Part shown: piece by piece, positions 1 through 14,400 of the stretch
Layout: each line of letters opens with the position of its first letter
Position numbering within the stretch: position 1 is the first letter of the stretch
DNA from: Membranipora membranacea
Taxonomy: Eukaryota > Bryozoa > Gymnolaemata > Cheilostomatida > Membraniporidae
NCBI GenBank assembly: GCA_914767715.1
Contig: OU612069.1
Coordinates: forward strand, 29,387,387 to 29,451,386
DNA length: 64,000 bases
Direction of reading: 5' to 3'
The notes under the pieces: generated by a model
Told to the model about the DNA's origin: nothing
Database searches by the model: none
The model's input: only the letters and a program-made list of their open reading frames with translations
Program-made: the position numbers and the translations under genes

Positions 1-408
1 TACTAGAGAAGGCCTCGAAAAAGCGTTTGACTCATGGTTTCTAGCCAAAGACCTGTGTGTTGTGCAGTGGTACGCGCACCACTGTATGTTGTATCATCGG
101 TATGGAATAGATTGCTACTGATGGTTTCATTTTAGTGTATTATAAGAAGAATTATAACAAGAATAAAATCTGAATACATAGTCGAAAAGGCATCTCAACT
201 ATTGAAATACTTGTAAATTCAATTCACATTTCATGTAACTAAATTTGATTAAAAAAATTGAGCTGAAAAAATTAGAAAAAATTGACTCGAAACCTTTTGC
301 ATGGAGTTGCCAATTTCCACAACACAACAAGAAGGGGTAAATCCACACAAAACTAAACATATTATTCATTAGTGAGTTTATGTGAGGCCTTTGTTATAAG
401 AAGACTTT
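1..408. other. AT-rich sequence without recognisable gene
   Basis: No open frame of coding character, tRNA or repeat partner was recognised here. It flanks the long inverted-repeat element that begins near 409. Confidence 0.5.
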
Positions 409-1129
409 CGTTTGATTTTCAATATCGCGCACTGATGCTAAAAAAACAAAATACAACATGTTTTTTGTTTTCTGTTCCAAAGCAACAAATCAAAATATGA
501 AAATCGAGTCAATTTTGGTTTTTTGATTTTCTTATTGACGAAAACAGAAATATTGATATGAATCCTATTTTCATATTACAACTTTGAATCACAAAAACAA
601 AAATTGAAAAATGAATCGATTTTTGATGCTGCAAAACAAAAACGAATATCCGATTCCATATTTTGTTTTTCATTTTTGTGCTGAAAGACAAAAAAAACAA
701 AAATCAAACATTGCAAATGTAGCCTAAGTTGTTAATTTCCTCATGGGGATATACTGGAGTTTGCATTCATTGCCTCTTCCGGATGCTGCTGCCAAAACTG
801 TGTTGTCTGCCTGAGTCTGGTATGCTGAGATAATTTTGTCAGGTAAAGTCAGCTGCTACAACGGGCTACTGCATGGCTTGTTTGCATTGAGGGCCACACA
901 ATGTATGTTACAGTGCTTAAGATGAAAGGTATTAGGCGCAGGTGCTTGGTAGTGAATGTTGCTGATGCTGTTGGGCTGCTGTCTGGTGGCTGCCGCATGT
1001 TTGATGCCGATTGTAAGTTAAGCTTGCACCCTCTGGTGGGTGTGCTGCCACTGGTGTGTTACAGATGGTGTGCACAGTGTGCTGCCGATAACAGGCAGTG
1101 TGTTTAGTTTAGTTAAGTTTATTTTTTCA
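409..1129 (+). repeat. left arm of long inverted repeat
   Basis: Near-identical, inverted, to 3874-4610. The inner half includes a GCTGTTGGGCTGCTG-type segment that is open on one strand in both arms; this reflects the repeat and not a gene. Confidence 0.8.
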
Positions 1130-1354
1130 TCCAATATCATGGTATTGATAAAATTGAATGCTTACAATGTTGGGTTAAAATGACTAAAAGCGGAGATTAT
1201 TGAAATGAGTCATAAAAAAAGGGAAAACGGACTTGGCACGTTTTTGGGACCTCCATAGCTTAGGTCCTAAAAAAGTTTTGCAGCTAGAAGATGTTCTACA
1301 AAGTCTTAAAAAAATCTGTAGCACACCAGCGACAGCACACCCACCAGAGGCAGC

Positions 1355-2535
1355 AAGCTTACAGGGCAACCAAGGTTTCGTATCGTGATATATCGCCTTT
1401 TCAGTTTCTCAGGAACTACTTGTCTCATCCCAAAAATTCCTTCACTGACACGTTGCCAGTAGTCCGACTTATGTTTAATATCACATGTTTCATCATGTTT
1501 CTAACATGCAGTAAATTACTTTATGCAAAAGTGTGATGAAAATCTATGCAATATTACATGCAAAGCACATTGTGTACAACAATGGATCAACTTTTATGGG
1601 TGATTGTTGAGCATTGAGAGAGAAATGCTTGTGCTCATAACTACTCAACTATTGAATTTATCATCAAAGGCCACTGACAAAACCTCGAAAATACTCTCTA
1701 GCTAATGCGCATAACATGTTCTTTAACCTATTTTCAGATTTTTGGCTGGAGAGGAGTGCATGTTTTGGACCAAATGAAGCTGGTTTAGCCACAAAAATCC
1801 AAATATCTCAAGATGTAAAGCCAAAATCAACAATCGCTTCTGACAAAACCTAGACAATCTCTCGCTGTTCATCATGCTGACAATAAATTTGACTGAAATC
1901 TTTCTGAATTTCTGATTTTTGGCCGGAAAATTTGACTTCAATTTGTTAAAATTTGGGTTATTATCTGTTACAGTTATGACAACCAGGATCTGTAAGCTGG
2001 TAAGATTATTGATGGAAGTGACAGTACAAGACCAAAATGGTATAATAAATTGGAAATTTTGGTTCCGGCATTATTGGGGTTGCATGCAATGAGGGGTCGG
2101 AAATGGCCCTATTACTATTGCAGAAATCAGTTTTGAGTCTCGAAGACTAAAGGCCTAAAATCATAAAGTTTCAATAAAATATCAATCCTCCAGTAAGTGC
2201 CATGCCTCCTCTATATAGTGAAAACAAAAACTGATCAAATACCTCAAAACTAAGGTGCAGAGTGCTGAATTTAAAAAGGACACTTTTCGCCCCAAAATGA
2301 ACTTCCAGAGGTCACTGCGACTCAACGTCAAATATTTGGGAGGTTTCAACGGTGAAAATAACTATTAGACATGATCACCAATACAATATTAAAAAGTTTC
2401 AAAAAGCGATACATCACGTTAAGGAGCAGTGAATAATGTGCTAGGCAGCATCAGCTTTGTGCATTACGCAATGCAAAACTCAAAGTAGTTGCTGACTCTA
2501 ACCTGGGTAACACTTCAGTTCAGGGGAGGTTGCAA
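1355..2535. repeat. dispersed repeat, full-length relative of 44851-45030
   Basis: Both ends recur at 44851-45030: the start (ACAGGGCAACCAAGGTTTCG) and the segment 2436-2530 (from TAATGTGCTAGGCAGC to the GGGTAACACTTCAGTT motif). The second copy lacks about 1 kb of interior. No coding frame is recognised inside. Confidence 0.55.
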
Positions 2536-2627
2536 GACATTGATGTAATGATGATAGAGCACAGGCCAAATAATAACAGGAACAGGAAACTGCTCTGTGG
2601 TATTCTATTTTAGCTGAGTTTGAGTAT

Positions 2628-3640
2628 ATATATATATATACTTTATTATTGCCGATCAAAGGCAATGACAAATAAAGACCATGCACTAATAAATAAGTAA
2701 AAATACAGCATTCAGATATATTTGTCTATATATGCTGTCCTATTTATAGAACGGTGATTTTGGGCTTCCAAAAATATTTTACACGGATGATTCTCATATT
2801 CTTTGACCTTTGCAATATATCGAAAGCAAAGAAGATCAAGATGTATTTAAGCTCTTCGAGCTTTAGTAAAGAAAGTCTCTCTTCATAGTCTTCCTCATAT
2901 GGAATCATGATTCTGGTGCAGGGCTGTTGAAATCTTTCCAGTTTATCCTTATCATTTTGGGTGGTGTGTGGGAACCAGCATGGGGCTGCATATGATAAAA
3001 CCGATAAAATTCTAGCTTTGTAAAATAATATCAGTGAATGAGATCTCACACCAGCTTTTCTTAGCTTTATAAGACCATGCAGAGAATGTTTTGTTTTGTC
3101 AATGATATGGTCTACATGGGAGTGAAACTTCAGGTGCTCATCAAGTATCACACCAAGGAGCCTCACATTTGGGGTGTAGAGTATTTCAGAGTGATTGATG
3201 TTATAGGTGTCAATGGTGAGTGTTTTTTGCAAAGTGAAGTTTATGGAGAGATTTTTGTTCACATTCAACAGCAGAAAGTTATCAGTGCAGTACTGAGAGG
3301 TGTAATCGAGTGCTCTTTGAAGGTGGTTGTCGCTGATGCTCACAGTTGCCCGATGAGCAGTAGAGTAAGTCATGAGACTGTTAGATTTCGATAGCGGATG
3401 GTATAAAGTTGTGTCATCGGCGTACTTAAGATGTTGTGTTGGTGGTGACAAGTCATCGATAAATGCATTCCAGAGTAGAGGACCTAGTACTGTCCCTTGG
3501 GGGACACCCATATTGATTGGACTGAAGATGGATTTTCCGTTGCGAATCCTCACACATTGTTCTCTCTTAGAGAGAAAGTCCTGAACAATAGCTACAAGAT
3601 ATCCTTCTATTTTTACTGATGGATGAAATATTTCACAAGA
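2628..3640 (-). pseudogene. non-LTR retrotransposon reverse transcriptase fragment
   Basis: A minus-strand frame (open 2744-3553, readable to about 3630) encodes the palm of a reverse transcriptase: a finger segment ending LSKREQCVRI, then GVPQGTVLGP, then the catalytic YADD box followed by TTLY, and a C-terminal part with LLGVILDEHLKFHSHV. This order is typical of jockey/CR1-type LINEs. The endonuclease and N-terminal part of RT are missing, so the copy is 5' truncated. At its 3' side a (TA)n run near 2626-2640 and the sequence to 2690 look like the 3' tail. It lies inside the inverted-repeat element, so it probably inserted secondarily. Confidence 0.8.
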
Positions 3641-3873
3641 ATCCTTGCTGAATACTCATCCGGATTAGATTTTGCCTTTTTCCCTATGCAGAAGGTGCAA
3701 TTTGATATTAATCAATGAGAAGTTGTTTGAAATCCTGGTTTCCCTTTAACGTAAAATCGGCATCAAACAAGCGGCAGCCACCAGGCAGCAGCCCAACAGC
3801 ATCAGCAACATTCACTACTCAGCACCTGCACCGAATACCTTTCATCCCAAGCACTGTAACATACATTATACAG

Positions 3874-4610
3874 CCATGAAAAAATAAACTTAACTAAACT
3901 AAACACACTGCCTGTTATCGGCAGCACACTGTGCACACCATCTGTAACACACCAGCGGCAGCACACCCACCAGAGGGTGCAAGTTTAACTTACAATTGGC
4001 ATCAAACATGCGGCAGCCAACAGACAGCAGCCCAACAGCATCAGCAACATTCACTACCAAGCACCTGCGCTGAATACCTTTCATCTTGAGCACTGTAACA
4101 TGCATTATGTGGCCCTCGATGAAAACAAGCCATGCAGTAGCCCGTTGTAGCAGTTGACTTAACTTGACAAAATTATCTCAGCATACCAGAGTCAGGCAGA
4201 CAACCCAGTTTTGGCAGCAGCATCCGGAAGAGGCAATGAATGCAAACCCCAGTATATCCCCATGAGGAAATTAACAACTTAGGCTACATTTGCAATGTTT
4301 GATTTTTGTTTTTTTTGTCTTTCAGCACAAAAATGAAAAACAAAATATAGAATCGGATTTTCTTTTTTGTTTTGCAGCATTAAAAATGAAAATCAAAAAA
4401 TCAATTCATTTTTCAATTTTTGTTTTTGTGATTCAAAGTTGTAATATGAAAATAGGTATCATATCAATATTTCTGTTTTCGTCAATGAGAAAATCAAAAA
4501 ACCAAAATTGACTCGATTTTCATATTTCGATTTTTTGTTTTGGAACAGAAAACAAAAAGATGTTGTATTTTGTTATTTAGCATCAGTGCGCAAAATTGAA
4601 AATCAAACGA
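3874..4610 (-). repeat. right arm of long inverted repeat
   Basis: Inverted partner of 409-1129. The adjacent 3763-3872 is a diverged tandem duplicate of part of this arm. Confidence 0.8.
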
Positions 4611-5265
4611 TACTAAGTCCCCTTATACTTTGATCTGTTCTGCTTGGGTGACTGGCCTCAAGTAGGTCGAATATGCAACAAAGTATCTCAAACAGCATTT
4701 ATCAATAGCAAAGTGAAAACCTGGTTGCCAGTTGTGTTTAATGGAGCAGTTATTGGGTATTGAAAAACCGATTCGTCAGGCACTAGCTATATTTTTAGAA
4801 GTTCTGATTTGGCAAATGTGGTGTTTCAAAATGAGAAGAATTTTATGTATTCTTGATGAACGATTTGAAACTATGGCAGAAAATCGATGACAAAAAATCA
4901 CCACTTTTTTATCAAAAATATATTGCAGCAAGACTTACAGGACACAAGGTTATCATATAAAACTCACCTTATTGTAACTTTTAATGTTATTAATTAACAA
5001 AAATTACAGAATGACGATCAAAAATTACATAATAAAATATGTATGTTGTGATGGGATCATACATATAATGAAGATTATGCAAATTTTGGCAAATTGAGAG
5101 AAAATAAGTTCTCCGCCATGTGAACCATTTATTAATGTAAGATAACTGTCACGGTAAATGTTGTGTAATCTGTTAACAGATTTAGAATAAGAATCAGTCG
5201 AATTCCATGCAACCTCTATCAGCAATATTGATTGAACATTACATATTACAGAATTTAATAGTTGC
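4611..5265. other. intergenic sequence downstream of kinase gene 1
   Basis: AT-rich, no supported gene. It should contain the 3' UTR and polyadenylation site of the minus-strand kinase gene ending at 5266; no single signal stands out. Confidence 0.4.
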
Positions 5266-5470
5266 CTATGAAGTAACTGATGCAGGTAGCTTAGTATATA
5301 TGTGATAGTCAGATGATATATCCTGTGTTAGAACTCTCATATAATTATGTGACTCATCCCCACGAGCAGCAACGGAAGGATTCAGAAGGGAATTCAGTGA
5401 CTTGCTTAGTTGAGTGAAAGTCGGTCTTTTCTCTGGATCCTGATTCCAACATTCATACATCATGTTGTAA
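5266..5470 (-). CDS. kinase gene 1 exon 10 (subdomain XI and tail, stop)
   Basis: Encodes [18 protein letters not shown] and a short tail with NYM, DYH and IYT tyrosines, ending at a stop at 5266-5268. The tail is about 19 residues shorter than in gene 2. Confidence 0.85.
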
Positions 5471-8400
5471 CTATCAAAGTATAATGGAGAGACAAATTAA
5501 ACCAGTCTATTTAGTACTACATCATCAGATTAAGCATGATTTGCCTGCATTTAGGTTTTTGAGCCGCTGGCAAAAGGGGTCATGAACTTTCATCATATTC
5601 CGTGGAGATGTCTTATGCTATATGGACAATTGGCAGCCACTTGAATATTTTTGCATTGCAGCCTTTGAATGGTAATTTATTATATGGAACTAAAGATGAG
5701 GATTTCAAATCGGGAGTTTGTTTTGCAATTTTAATGTTTTTTTATACACAACTGCTGTCATTACCATGCCAAAATTCATACGATTTGTCTCCCCTGTCCT
5801 ATTTTGAGTATGGATAACTCACTTACACCAGGGGTAGTAAACAGTACAACTCCTATATCAAAGTTTTTGATTTCTTTGCCAGCGGCTCACCAGAAAAATG
5901 GGAACTTGATCTACTACACCATCAGCTTGGATAATGTCTAATTGTTCAAAGTATCTCAAACTCTCTCAAAATCTGTCAAAGTCTCTCAAAGTCTCTCAAA
6001 ATCTCTCAAAGTCTGTCTAAGTCTGTCAAAGTCTCTCAAATTCTCTTAAAGTCTGTCAAAGTCTGTCAAAGTCTCTCAAAGTCTCTCAAATTCTCTCAAA
6101 GTCTGTCAAAGTCTGTCAAAGTCTGTCAAAGTCAGTCAAGGTCTCTCCAAATCTCTCAAAGTCTCTTAAAGTCTGTCAAAGTCTCTCAAAGTCTGTCAAA
6201 GTCTACCATTGTCTGTCAAAGTCTCTCAAAATCTCTCAAAGTCTGTCAAAGTCTGTCAAAGTCTACCATTGTCTGTCAAAGTCCGTCAAAGTCTGTCAAA
6301 GTCTGTCAAAGTCTGTCAAAATCTCTCAAAGTCTGTCAAAGTCTGTCAAAGACTGTCAAAGACTGTCAAAGTCTGTCAAAGTCTACCATTGTCTGTCAAA
6401 GTCTACCATTGTCTGTCAAAGTCTACCATTGTCTAATATTACTGAGGCGTTAGGTTGAGTCGGATCATTGAATCTGTTAGAGAACTCACATGATCTGTGG
6501 ACACTGATTTGGTTTATCAAGTCTTTGTCCTGACTGGAGATATGACTTCACCTCAAAGTTAGATATTGAGGGATATGGATGAGCTCCTCCTGTTAATAAT
6601 TCCCACATCAGAACACCAAAAGACCACTGAAAATAATATATTATGTATCTCACATGAAAATATAAACTGTGGGTCTTAAAAACTCCAGAAGGACCACAAC
6701 CAAATATAGTCTAGCAGTAATTATGCAATATAGTCACATTTAGAAAATTCAAAGCACTATTGGGTAAAAATTATGTACAGTGTTGAAATTGTCCTCCCTT
6801 CTCATCTATGAGCTATGACATATCCATGGGGCCTAGTGCTGTGCCAACCTAACAAACTACCTTTAGACTTTTAATTACCATTCTTTTCCACATAAGTTCA
6901 AAATAAATATAGTTCCATTGTCAGGAGATTTTTTACAATAGTAGATAACGTCACTTATTAATGTATACAGTTCTCTCAAGTAGATAGAAGTCCTAGCCAA
7001 TTGGGCTGGTACAGCACTAGGCCCCATGGATACCTCATAGCTCATAGATGAGAAGGGAGTACAATTTCTAACACTATACATAATTTTTACCCAGAAGTGC
7101 TCTGAATTATCTAAATGTGAAGATATTGTGTAACCACTGCCCCTTCCGGAGTCTTTAACCTGAAAATAATAAGTGTGTGTGTTACCTGAAAATAATAAAC
7201 TGTATGTATCACACCAGAAGTAAGGTTTCATATTGCAATTTTATTTGGAATCATAAACGTATTTCCTATACTGAACTAGTTGTGCAGACTGATTTCTTAT
7301 TCTGGATCGAGGTGCATATTTAAACCAGTGTGGACCAATCACATGGAGCATTCCGTACGCTGGTCTGAATAACCTCCTAGAAACTCACCAACCCACAGCA
7401 AAATATGCATAGCATAGTTATTGCTTGGATGCTCAATCAATAGCATACCACATTTCTTATCAGCTACTGATATAGATCAATGCAAAACTAGTTTACCGCA
7501 ACTTATAAAGTTTTCTGATTGATTCTTAGTAAGTTGTATACCAGATCGTCCCAACATAGAAAGAGTAAAAGAGTGAAACCAATCATTCTGAAGCCATAGG
7601 CCAATGACATAGCATATGACCTTAGCTCATACCAGGAATCACCTAACCTATTACAGGCTGACCATTAGTTAAGATGTTCTAGTGTCAAGTGGAACAGGCA
7701 CATACTACATCAGACTGAGAACTGAATCTTTCTTCTTTCATTGCTTCCAAGGACATCCATTTCATGGGCAGAGGTCTCTCCTTGTCGGTCACCACATAGT
7801 AATCCCTTGAGTAGGCATCTCGTGCCAGACCAAAGTCTCCAATCTTTATGACGAAATCTCCAGCAACCCTGAGTCAGAAAATAATACAATTTTCCGAGTG
7901 AAATTTTGAGATATCATGAGAATTATCAAAGCTTCTATATATTTTCTTGTATTGCAAAGATTGCTTGTGAACATCAATTTGTATCATATGGCGCATATAT
8001 GATATAAGGCTATTGTTGAGAAATTATATAAGTTTATGACTTTGTGTCAGTAATTAGATTGTCCCAGTAATTACCTTCAAAAATTTAGGATATCTACTTC
8101 ACAAATGTTTACAATGGGTCGGCTGTGGCATCAGTGAACTTTTGGACCAATCAGATATGAGCAAGTGTTAACAGCAATTATACATATTATTGCCATAAAT
8201 GCATTTTCAGGGTCAGATATGAATATATATCAATGACTAAAACTATAGAGAAGCGGCAATTTATTATTTATCAGGGTTGTACAGTACAGCCGACTCTTTA
8301 CGACTCATTTTCATTGTAAATGAACAAATTTTAGCGGTATCAATAATTAAAACCGTAGAGAGCATGGAAAATTTTCGGATTATAACTATTTATAAGTGCA

Positions 8401-11400
8401 GCATTCTGACTATGGAATTCTTTAAAGAGACTCATTCAACATATTATCAATAATTGGAATGCACAAATATACACATAAAGTGATTAGAAAAACACACAAA
8501 ATAGTGAGTAATACCGATAAAGTGATTAGTAATACACATACCCTGGTGAGTATTTAAGGGTAATACTTACATACAGTTACGAGCAGCCAAGTCACGATGT
8601 ACAAAACGCTGCTGTGACAGGTAAGCCATCCCATTTGACACCTGATAGGCGAAGTGACAAGCATCACCAAATGTCAGGTGCTGTTGAATAAATATGAACC
8701 AGTAGCATGTTGACAAAGAATATGCTTTACCTGTTTTGCAAGCTAAATAATGTTATGCATAGGTTGATAATGATTCCTTTAAATGAAATGGTTTGTTGAT
8801 TAACAACTGGTCACTTATTTAATTCTAAGATTACCTTCTGAATGCGCAAATAAATGTTCACAATACAGATTCATTAAAAACCCACCACCTCTGTTTTCCT
8901 GATGAAAGATCTCAATTCACCGTTTGCCATAAAAGGTAAAACAACCATTGGAGGGATGTCACTCTCATAAACGACCCCTATGAGTTCAAGAATATTCACA
9001 TGATCGAAGAACATCATCATCGTTCCCTCCTGTAGAAAGCTCTCAACTTCTGAATCTTTAGCTGTTTCTACTGCAGGAGTAACATAGTGTATAATAATCA
9101 GCTATTGAGAATATTTTGTTTAAATTTTCATTACAGATTTGAGAAACAGCATAATATCTGAGTTGTGCTAAACAAAGTTGTGGAGTTGTCTTCCCAAAGA
9201 TTGGCTGCAATTTGAGCACTCGAACACTTATGATTCTAGATGATCCCTATTTACACATTATAACAACCAACATAATCACATGCATATAACCATGCACATA
9301 AGCAGACACACATGTACACACCCATGCACCTTTGAGCGTTTTGATACCGACCTCTGCTTCTGATTGACCCGGGCACTGATATGTTCCTTTATATACAATC
9401 CCATAGAACCCTCCTCCAACCTGATGTCCTATTTTTATGTGTTTGGAAGGAATTTGACATATTTTGATACGACTGAGAACCTCATCACTCAGCACTGAGG
9501 TTGTGGTGGAGATATTGTCTGTAGTCATCTCTACATCTAGAAGATAAAAATACTTTATCTCACTTCGTTGCTTAGGAGCGGCGTAGTCCTAAACCTATTA
9601 TTGGTTTGTGCTTGCTGTCAATATCTGGTTTGGATTTTGGTTGGTTTTGTATTTTCGTTATATTGTGGGACACATTTGTTAATAATGAAAAGCCCGTAAA
9701 TGTCTCACCTTCTGAGTTGGTATCAGCTTGAGTTTGGCTTCTCATCAACTGAAGAGATGTTAGGGTAGTATTCGTGCTCACTTTCAGCCGTCGACATGAA
9801 ATCGCACAAGTTGCAATACTAGCTGTAAACTGTATAACCTCTAATGAGAATATGGTCACCACCAGAGCGAAAACCTGCATATAGATATTCAGATTCAAGT
9901 ACCATTCTGCCTGCCTGCCTCTCCAAGCGCTTATTTACGCTAAAGAAATGTTGTAAGGGCCAGACCGAAATTCTTAATCTTGATTGAACTGAAACCAAAC
10001 CTGTTGATGAATGTGAGTGTATATGATGAATAATGCTACACGATTAAATCAATATGTTTCAACATAACATCTAAATTCCCATTGATATAATGACTTACCT
10101 GACAAGTTTCCTTGGTGCATCCTTGAGAAAGTGTTCCTTCGGAAATAAAGCTGAACATTCCAAGGGTTGTAATGGTACTGAACTTTAAAAGCAGATCAAA
10201 TGTATTCAGAACGATGCTTCCTACCACCTAAAACAAAGGAGACGCCATCATTAAGTTGACATTGTCATGCTAACAACCTACAGTAGGGCCCATACTACGG
10301 CACAACACAGTGTTATTCTGCTAGAAACTTCATGTTATCTAGTCAAACCTCCTCATGACTGACCTATATGAATCTACACCTTGTTTTGATGAGAACCAAT
10401 TATATTTCAATTTCTTTGACTGCTATAATGACATTCTCAGAAAGTTTAGTTTGGGAAGATCTGAACTGCCTAATCAGTGACCAATGTGTTTTTTTGATGT
10501 ATTTTGTGACCTATAAACTTTCAATCCATCAACAAGACAATACGACGAGACAATTTCCCGCCATTTGTTGGCTGTTAGTAGGTTTGTAACAGTCAGACAT
10601 AACAAAGAAAGAGTCATCTTACCCGCCGGTTTACCCCTAATGAGGGTCTAGTTAGCCTTGTACATCCAGCTGTGATCAGAGAGACTATACAACTGAAGAT
10701 TGCCATCGGACCAAGTATCACCACAATATTAGTCAGTTCATGTGACGACCAAGCATTGGCAGATAACCAAGTCACTCCAAGAATAAATCCTGCAAGGCCT
10801 AATGTGAGTTGCCCTACAGCTAGTCTGAAAATATACCCAAAGATGCAAATACGCCAAGTAATTTAGGCACCACATTGAATAATCACCCCTAACTTATGCT
10901 ACATAAGCAATACTGTATGTATGTATTAGAACACCAACCGAGACACAGAATCGACATATAGTTGGGCGTAAGTGAGGAGGTTAGCTAGCAATCGTTATAT
11001 AAAAAGAAGCCAAAGCTCTTCAACCCAATGGCTCGCCTGGGAAAACCACGGCCAAGTCAATATCAGTACACAATTTAAAGGCATCCTACAAATTACCTTA
11101 GTAAGGTTTATGTGGTTCCCCTCTTGCATACTTGCCAAGTCTCCCGATTTAGGCGTGACTCTCCAGATTTTTACACCCATCTCCCACTTTTTGTAAATCT
11201 CACTATTTCCTCCAGATTTTAGAGAAAGCAGTCCAGTCGCAATTTTTTGGTAGTTATCCAAGCACATGTTGTTGTTGACTAGTTACTGTTAAAGTGTTTG
11301 TAAAGGAACGGGTTCTTGGTATCATTTTTGAGCTTGAATTGAGATTAAGACAGCTATCACACATGCATTTGCATGAAAAATAAGTCTTCAGGGTTACTTG

Positions 11401-14400
11401 GTCTGGTAGGTTTGGGGGTTATAAGTTAACACTATTGAGTTGCCTACTCATGCACAGCCCAACTTGTCCAGGCGATTTGTAATGAGCCTATTATGGGGGA
11501 AATACAGTAATATTAGTGACTATTGTGGTTAGATAACAACTTTTGCAAATACATGACAAAGTCACTCACAAGTCTGTCGATGACATAAAAGTTCAAATTT
11601 AATGAGTTGAGACCGCTAACCAAAACAACCTTCATTTCTGTTATGAGCCCATGTTGAAGAAGAGATTAGAAGAACCACTGTACCAAAGATTATAAATACT
11701 GACTGTACAATACAATCAATGACCCATTCCCTGTCCACAGCTGTTCAAGCGAGTGATTTTCATTTCATACCGCTGCGCTTGTTTGCTCTGTTTAAATAAG
11801 ATTACACTGGAGCAATGGATTCTTCCTGCTGACAAAGCCTTGCTTATTTCAGATTTACCTAAAAATGGTCCATACAATGCTTTATGGTTAGTACCAAATC
11901 TTGCGATAATATCCAACACTAGCCCCCCAAATAAGATCCATACTGATGAAATAACTCAAAAACTCGACAAATTAATTTCCTATGTGACTGATGTGTGCTT
12001 TGACATAGGTTCTCATATGGCATGCTGCACTCAGTCAGTAATATTGATAGTCCATGTTTAGATGTGCTGAGTATCTGTGATGCACAGATGAACAAGATCT
12101 GATGTAAAATAATATAGAAGGTTCCTCAAGGTATTCCACTGCTTACACGATTATCAATACTCTTTCTTTAGGAGGCAGTCATGATCATTTACATTTTTCA
12201 TCACCCTGAAGTCCGAAATAACTAGATGACAATTTTATTTACTTTAGTTTACTTTGTGACTTGTAAATTCCAGTTTTTGATGTAAACAACAAAGTTTACC
12301 CGAGAAAATCTTGTGAGTCCAAACATCAGAATATTTGCAAAAATTGTTGTAAAGATTCTCAAAACTTCAAATCACTCAGTATTAATCATCGCATGCTTTG
12401 GATTTTAACATCATCCTAATGCCTGAAATGTCGAGATTTAAAAACAAATTATTTTAGATTTTTGTGCAAATTAGAAAAACATCCAGTCTACATGTGTAAA
12501 TTTTGTATCTTCCATTGAAATTCTATTGAAAGCCACTAATCATAAAGCATAACGGCTGAAGACAGAGTTTGATTGGAATGTCATATCTTAGTATTTATAA
12601 TCTTCAATACAATCCATGTAGCCACAGTCTCATTTATTCATCAAATAAATATAAACAAAACCTTGAAATACTTTAGCCATGTATTGATCTGCCTTTATAT
12701 TGCCAATTTCTATCTCGATCAGTAACCATGGTTAACAAAAAATGTTGTATCTGTCAAAGCACTGTGGGTTATTTCAAGTGGCTACAGATTTAAACTTAGT
12801 GGTGTGACCAATGAACTAAGTTCATTGGTGTGACTACCTCAGGGACATTTTCGCTATGATAATCACATGGACTCGACGTCGATTTGCTACAATTGCCTCC
12901 TGAATGATATTCAATCTCGCTCTCACTGGATCTGTTAATCTCCCTATAATTTTCACTCTCGCTGTCGGATGAGCTAGAGTTGTAATTTTTGCCGTGCTTG
13001 ATTTCGATCGTTTGCTTTGTCATTCAATTATGAAATTTTATACACTATCCCATTTTACCAGCTAAGCCACATAACATGGGACAGATTAACTTTGCATTGT
13101 ATTCACTCATTCATTCAATAGATAAATTCTGTGTGGTTTAATATTGTACGCAGGGAATATCAAAACCACTGTGTCATAACAAAAAGTCTTATTTACGAGA
13201 TACTATATATTCCCATTATAATCTAAGGTACTAAAAAGGTACTATTTTCTACAAGTGATCACAACTCCAAAGGAGAAAAATAGTACCTTTTTAGTACCTT
13301 CTCATCCCAACTTTGAGTGAAAATAATTCTTAACTGGGCCACAGGCTGCTTTTGGACATAGCATAATGTTCTAAACTAGACTGAGAGCTCTAGAATGATA
13401 CCAAAAACCTGTTTCCTTTACAAGCACTTTAAGGCCTTTGCACACAAAGCTGGAAGGGATTATTAGAATAAACAATCCTAACAAATTTACCTGTTTTGTT
13501 AAGATTCAGCCTATTATTGTAAATGACCAATAGCATCCTCTCATAACTCACAACACTGACTGTCATTGGTCACAATATAAAGTAGCTTGTCAAGTGCATA
13601 CATTTAGTTTTCATTTCCTTTCAGATCACACATTTTTTAGTATTATTTTGTACTGTCTACACTAGTTAAATTTAAGTGAAGGAAAATAGAAACCTAACAA
13701 TTCCAAAGGTAGGTCCACTACAATTTAACAAAGCTCGGACCAAAGACTTTGAAACATATTTAATGTTAGTCAAACAGGAATATAGTACCTTATCTGGATT
13801 CTCACTGCCTGTGACCAGGGAGAATGGTGCATACCTGACAAGTCTCCCTTTTTGGTAGGGAGCCTCCCAGTTTTTAGGGGTATTTTCCACCTCCTCCCTA
13901 TCTCCCTTTTTCCTCCCTTTTTTCAGCTTCCTTCACCCAGAAGAATTTTTAAGCTTCTCGTTGCAAGAAAACTATGTTTTCCTACCCCCACAGTACATAT
14001 ACATATATATAATTGCCTAATAACATACTATCTCTCCTCTTTCGTATAAAGTGCAACAATATAATTTGTAAAATCAGGTAAATTTATGCATTGCATAATA
14101 CGAACGCTCTAGTTTTGGCTTAAAAGAAATGACAACAAGGGCCAAATTACACCCTCGCTGCGGGACGCGCAGAGTGGTACCCCGGGTCGGGAGTTCGTCC
14201 GCGGAGACCTCCTGATTTCTGGGTCTACCAACTTGTCATGTATGGAATGGTGTGACCTGTGACTGTGACTGAGCACATTTTCAGATCTTGATGATGCATG
14301 GGCACTTGTAGCCTGTCAAGACAGGCTAGGGCCCCCGGGACTTACATGCCTCTACTTTGCTAATGGGGTGTTTGATACTGGAAATTGACAATGTAAAGGC

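Larger units (their letters stand above)
409..4610. mobile_element. long inverted-repeat (fold-back) DNA element carrying a nested retroelement
   Basis: Sequence 409-1129 is repeated in inverted orientation at 3874-4610, so two arms of about 720 bp face each other across a 2.7 kb centre. The arms match almost continuously from the outer end (CGTTTGATTTTCAAT) to the inner end (near TTTTTTCAT). The T-rich outer part gives mirror-image spurious ORFs. Next to the right arm, 3763-3872 partly duplicates 3984-4110, and 1313-1350 echoes 3941-3980, so the inner borders have been rearranged. No transposase was recognised; the centre holds a reverse transcriptase fragment. Long arms without an encoded transposase suggest a non-autonomous fold-back element. 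A clear target-site duplication was not found. Confidence 0.75.

Noticed and set aside
901-1107. Cys-rich small protein, also seen at 3899-4105
   Set aside because: Both are the arms of one inverted repeat; no splice or promoter context, no signal peptide.
6209-6436. Open frame coding for SVKVCQSL-type repeats
   Set aside because: It is the 10-bp satellite read as codons; a 10-base unit gives a 30-base coding period by arithmetic and it lies in an intron.
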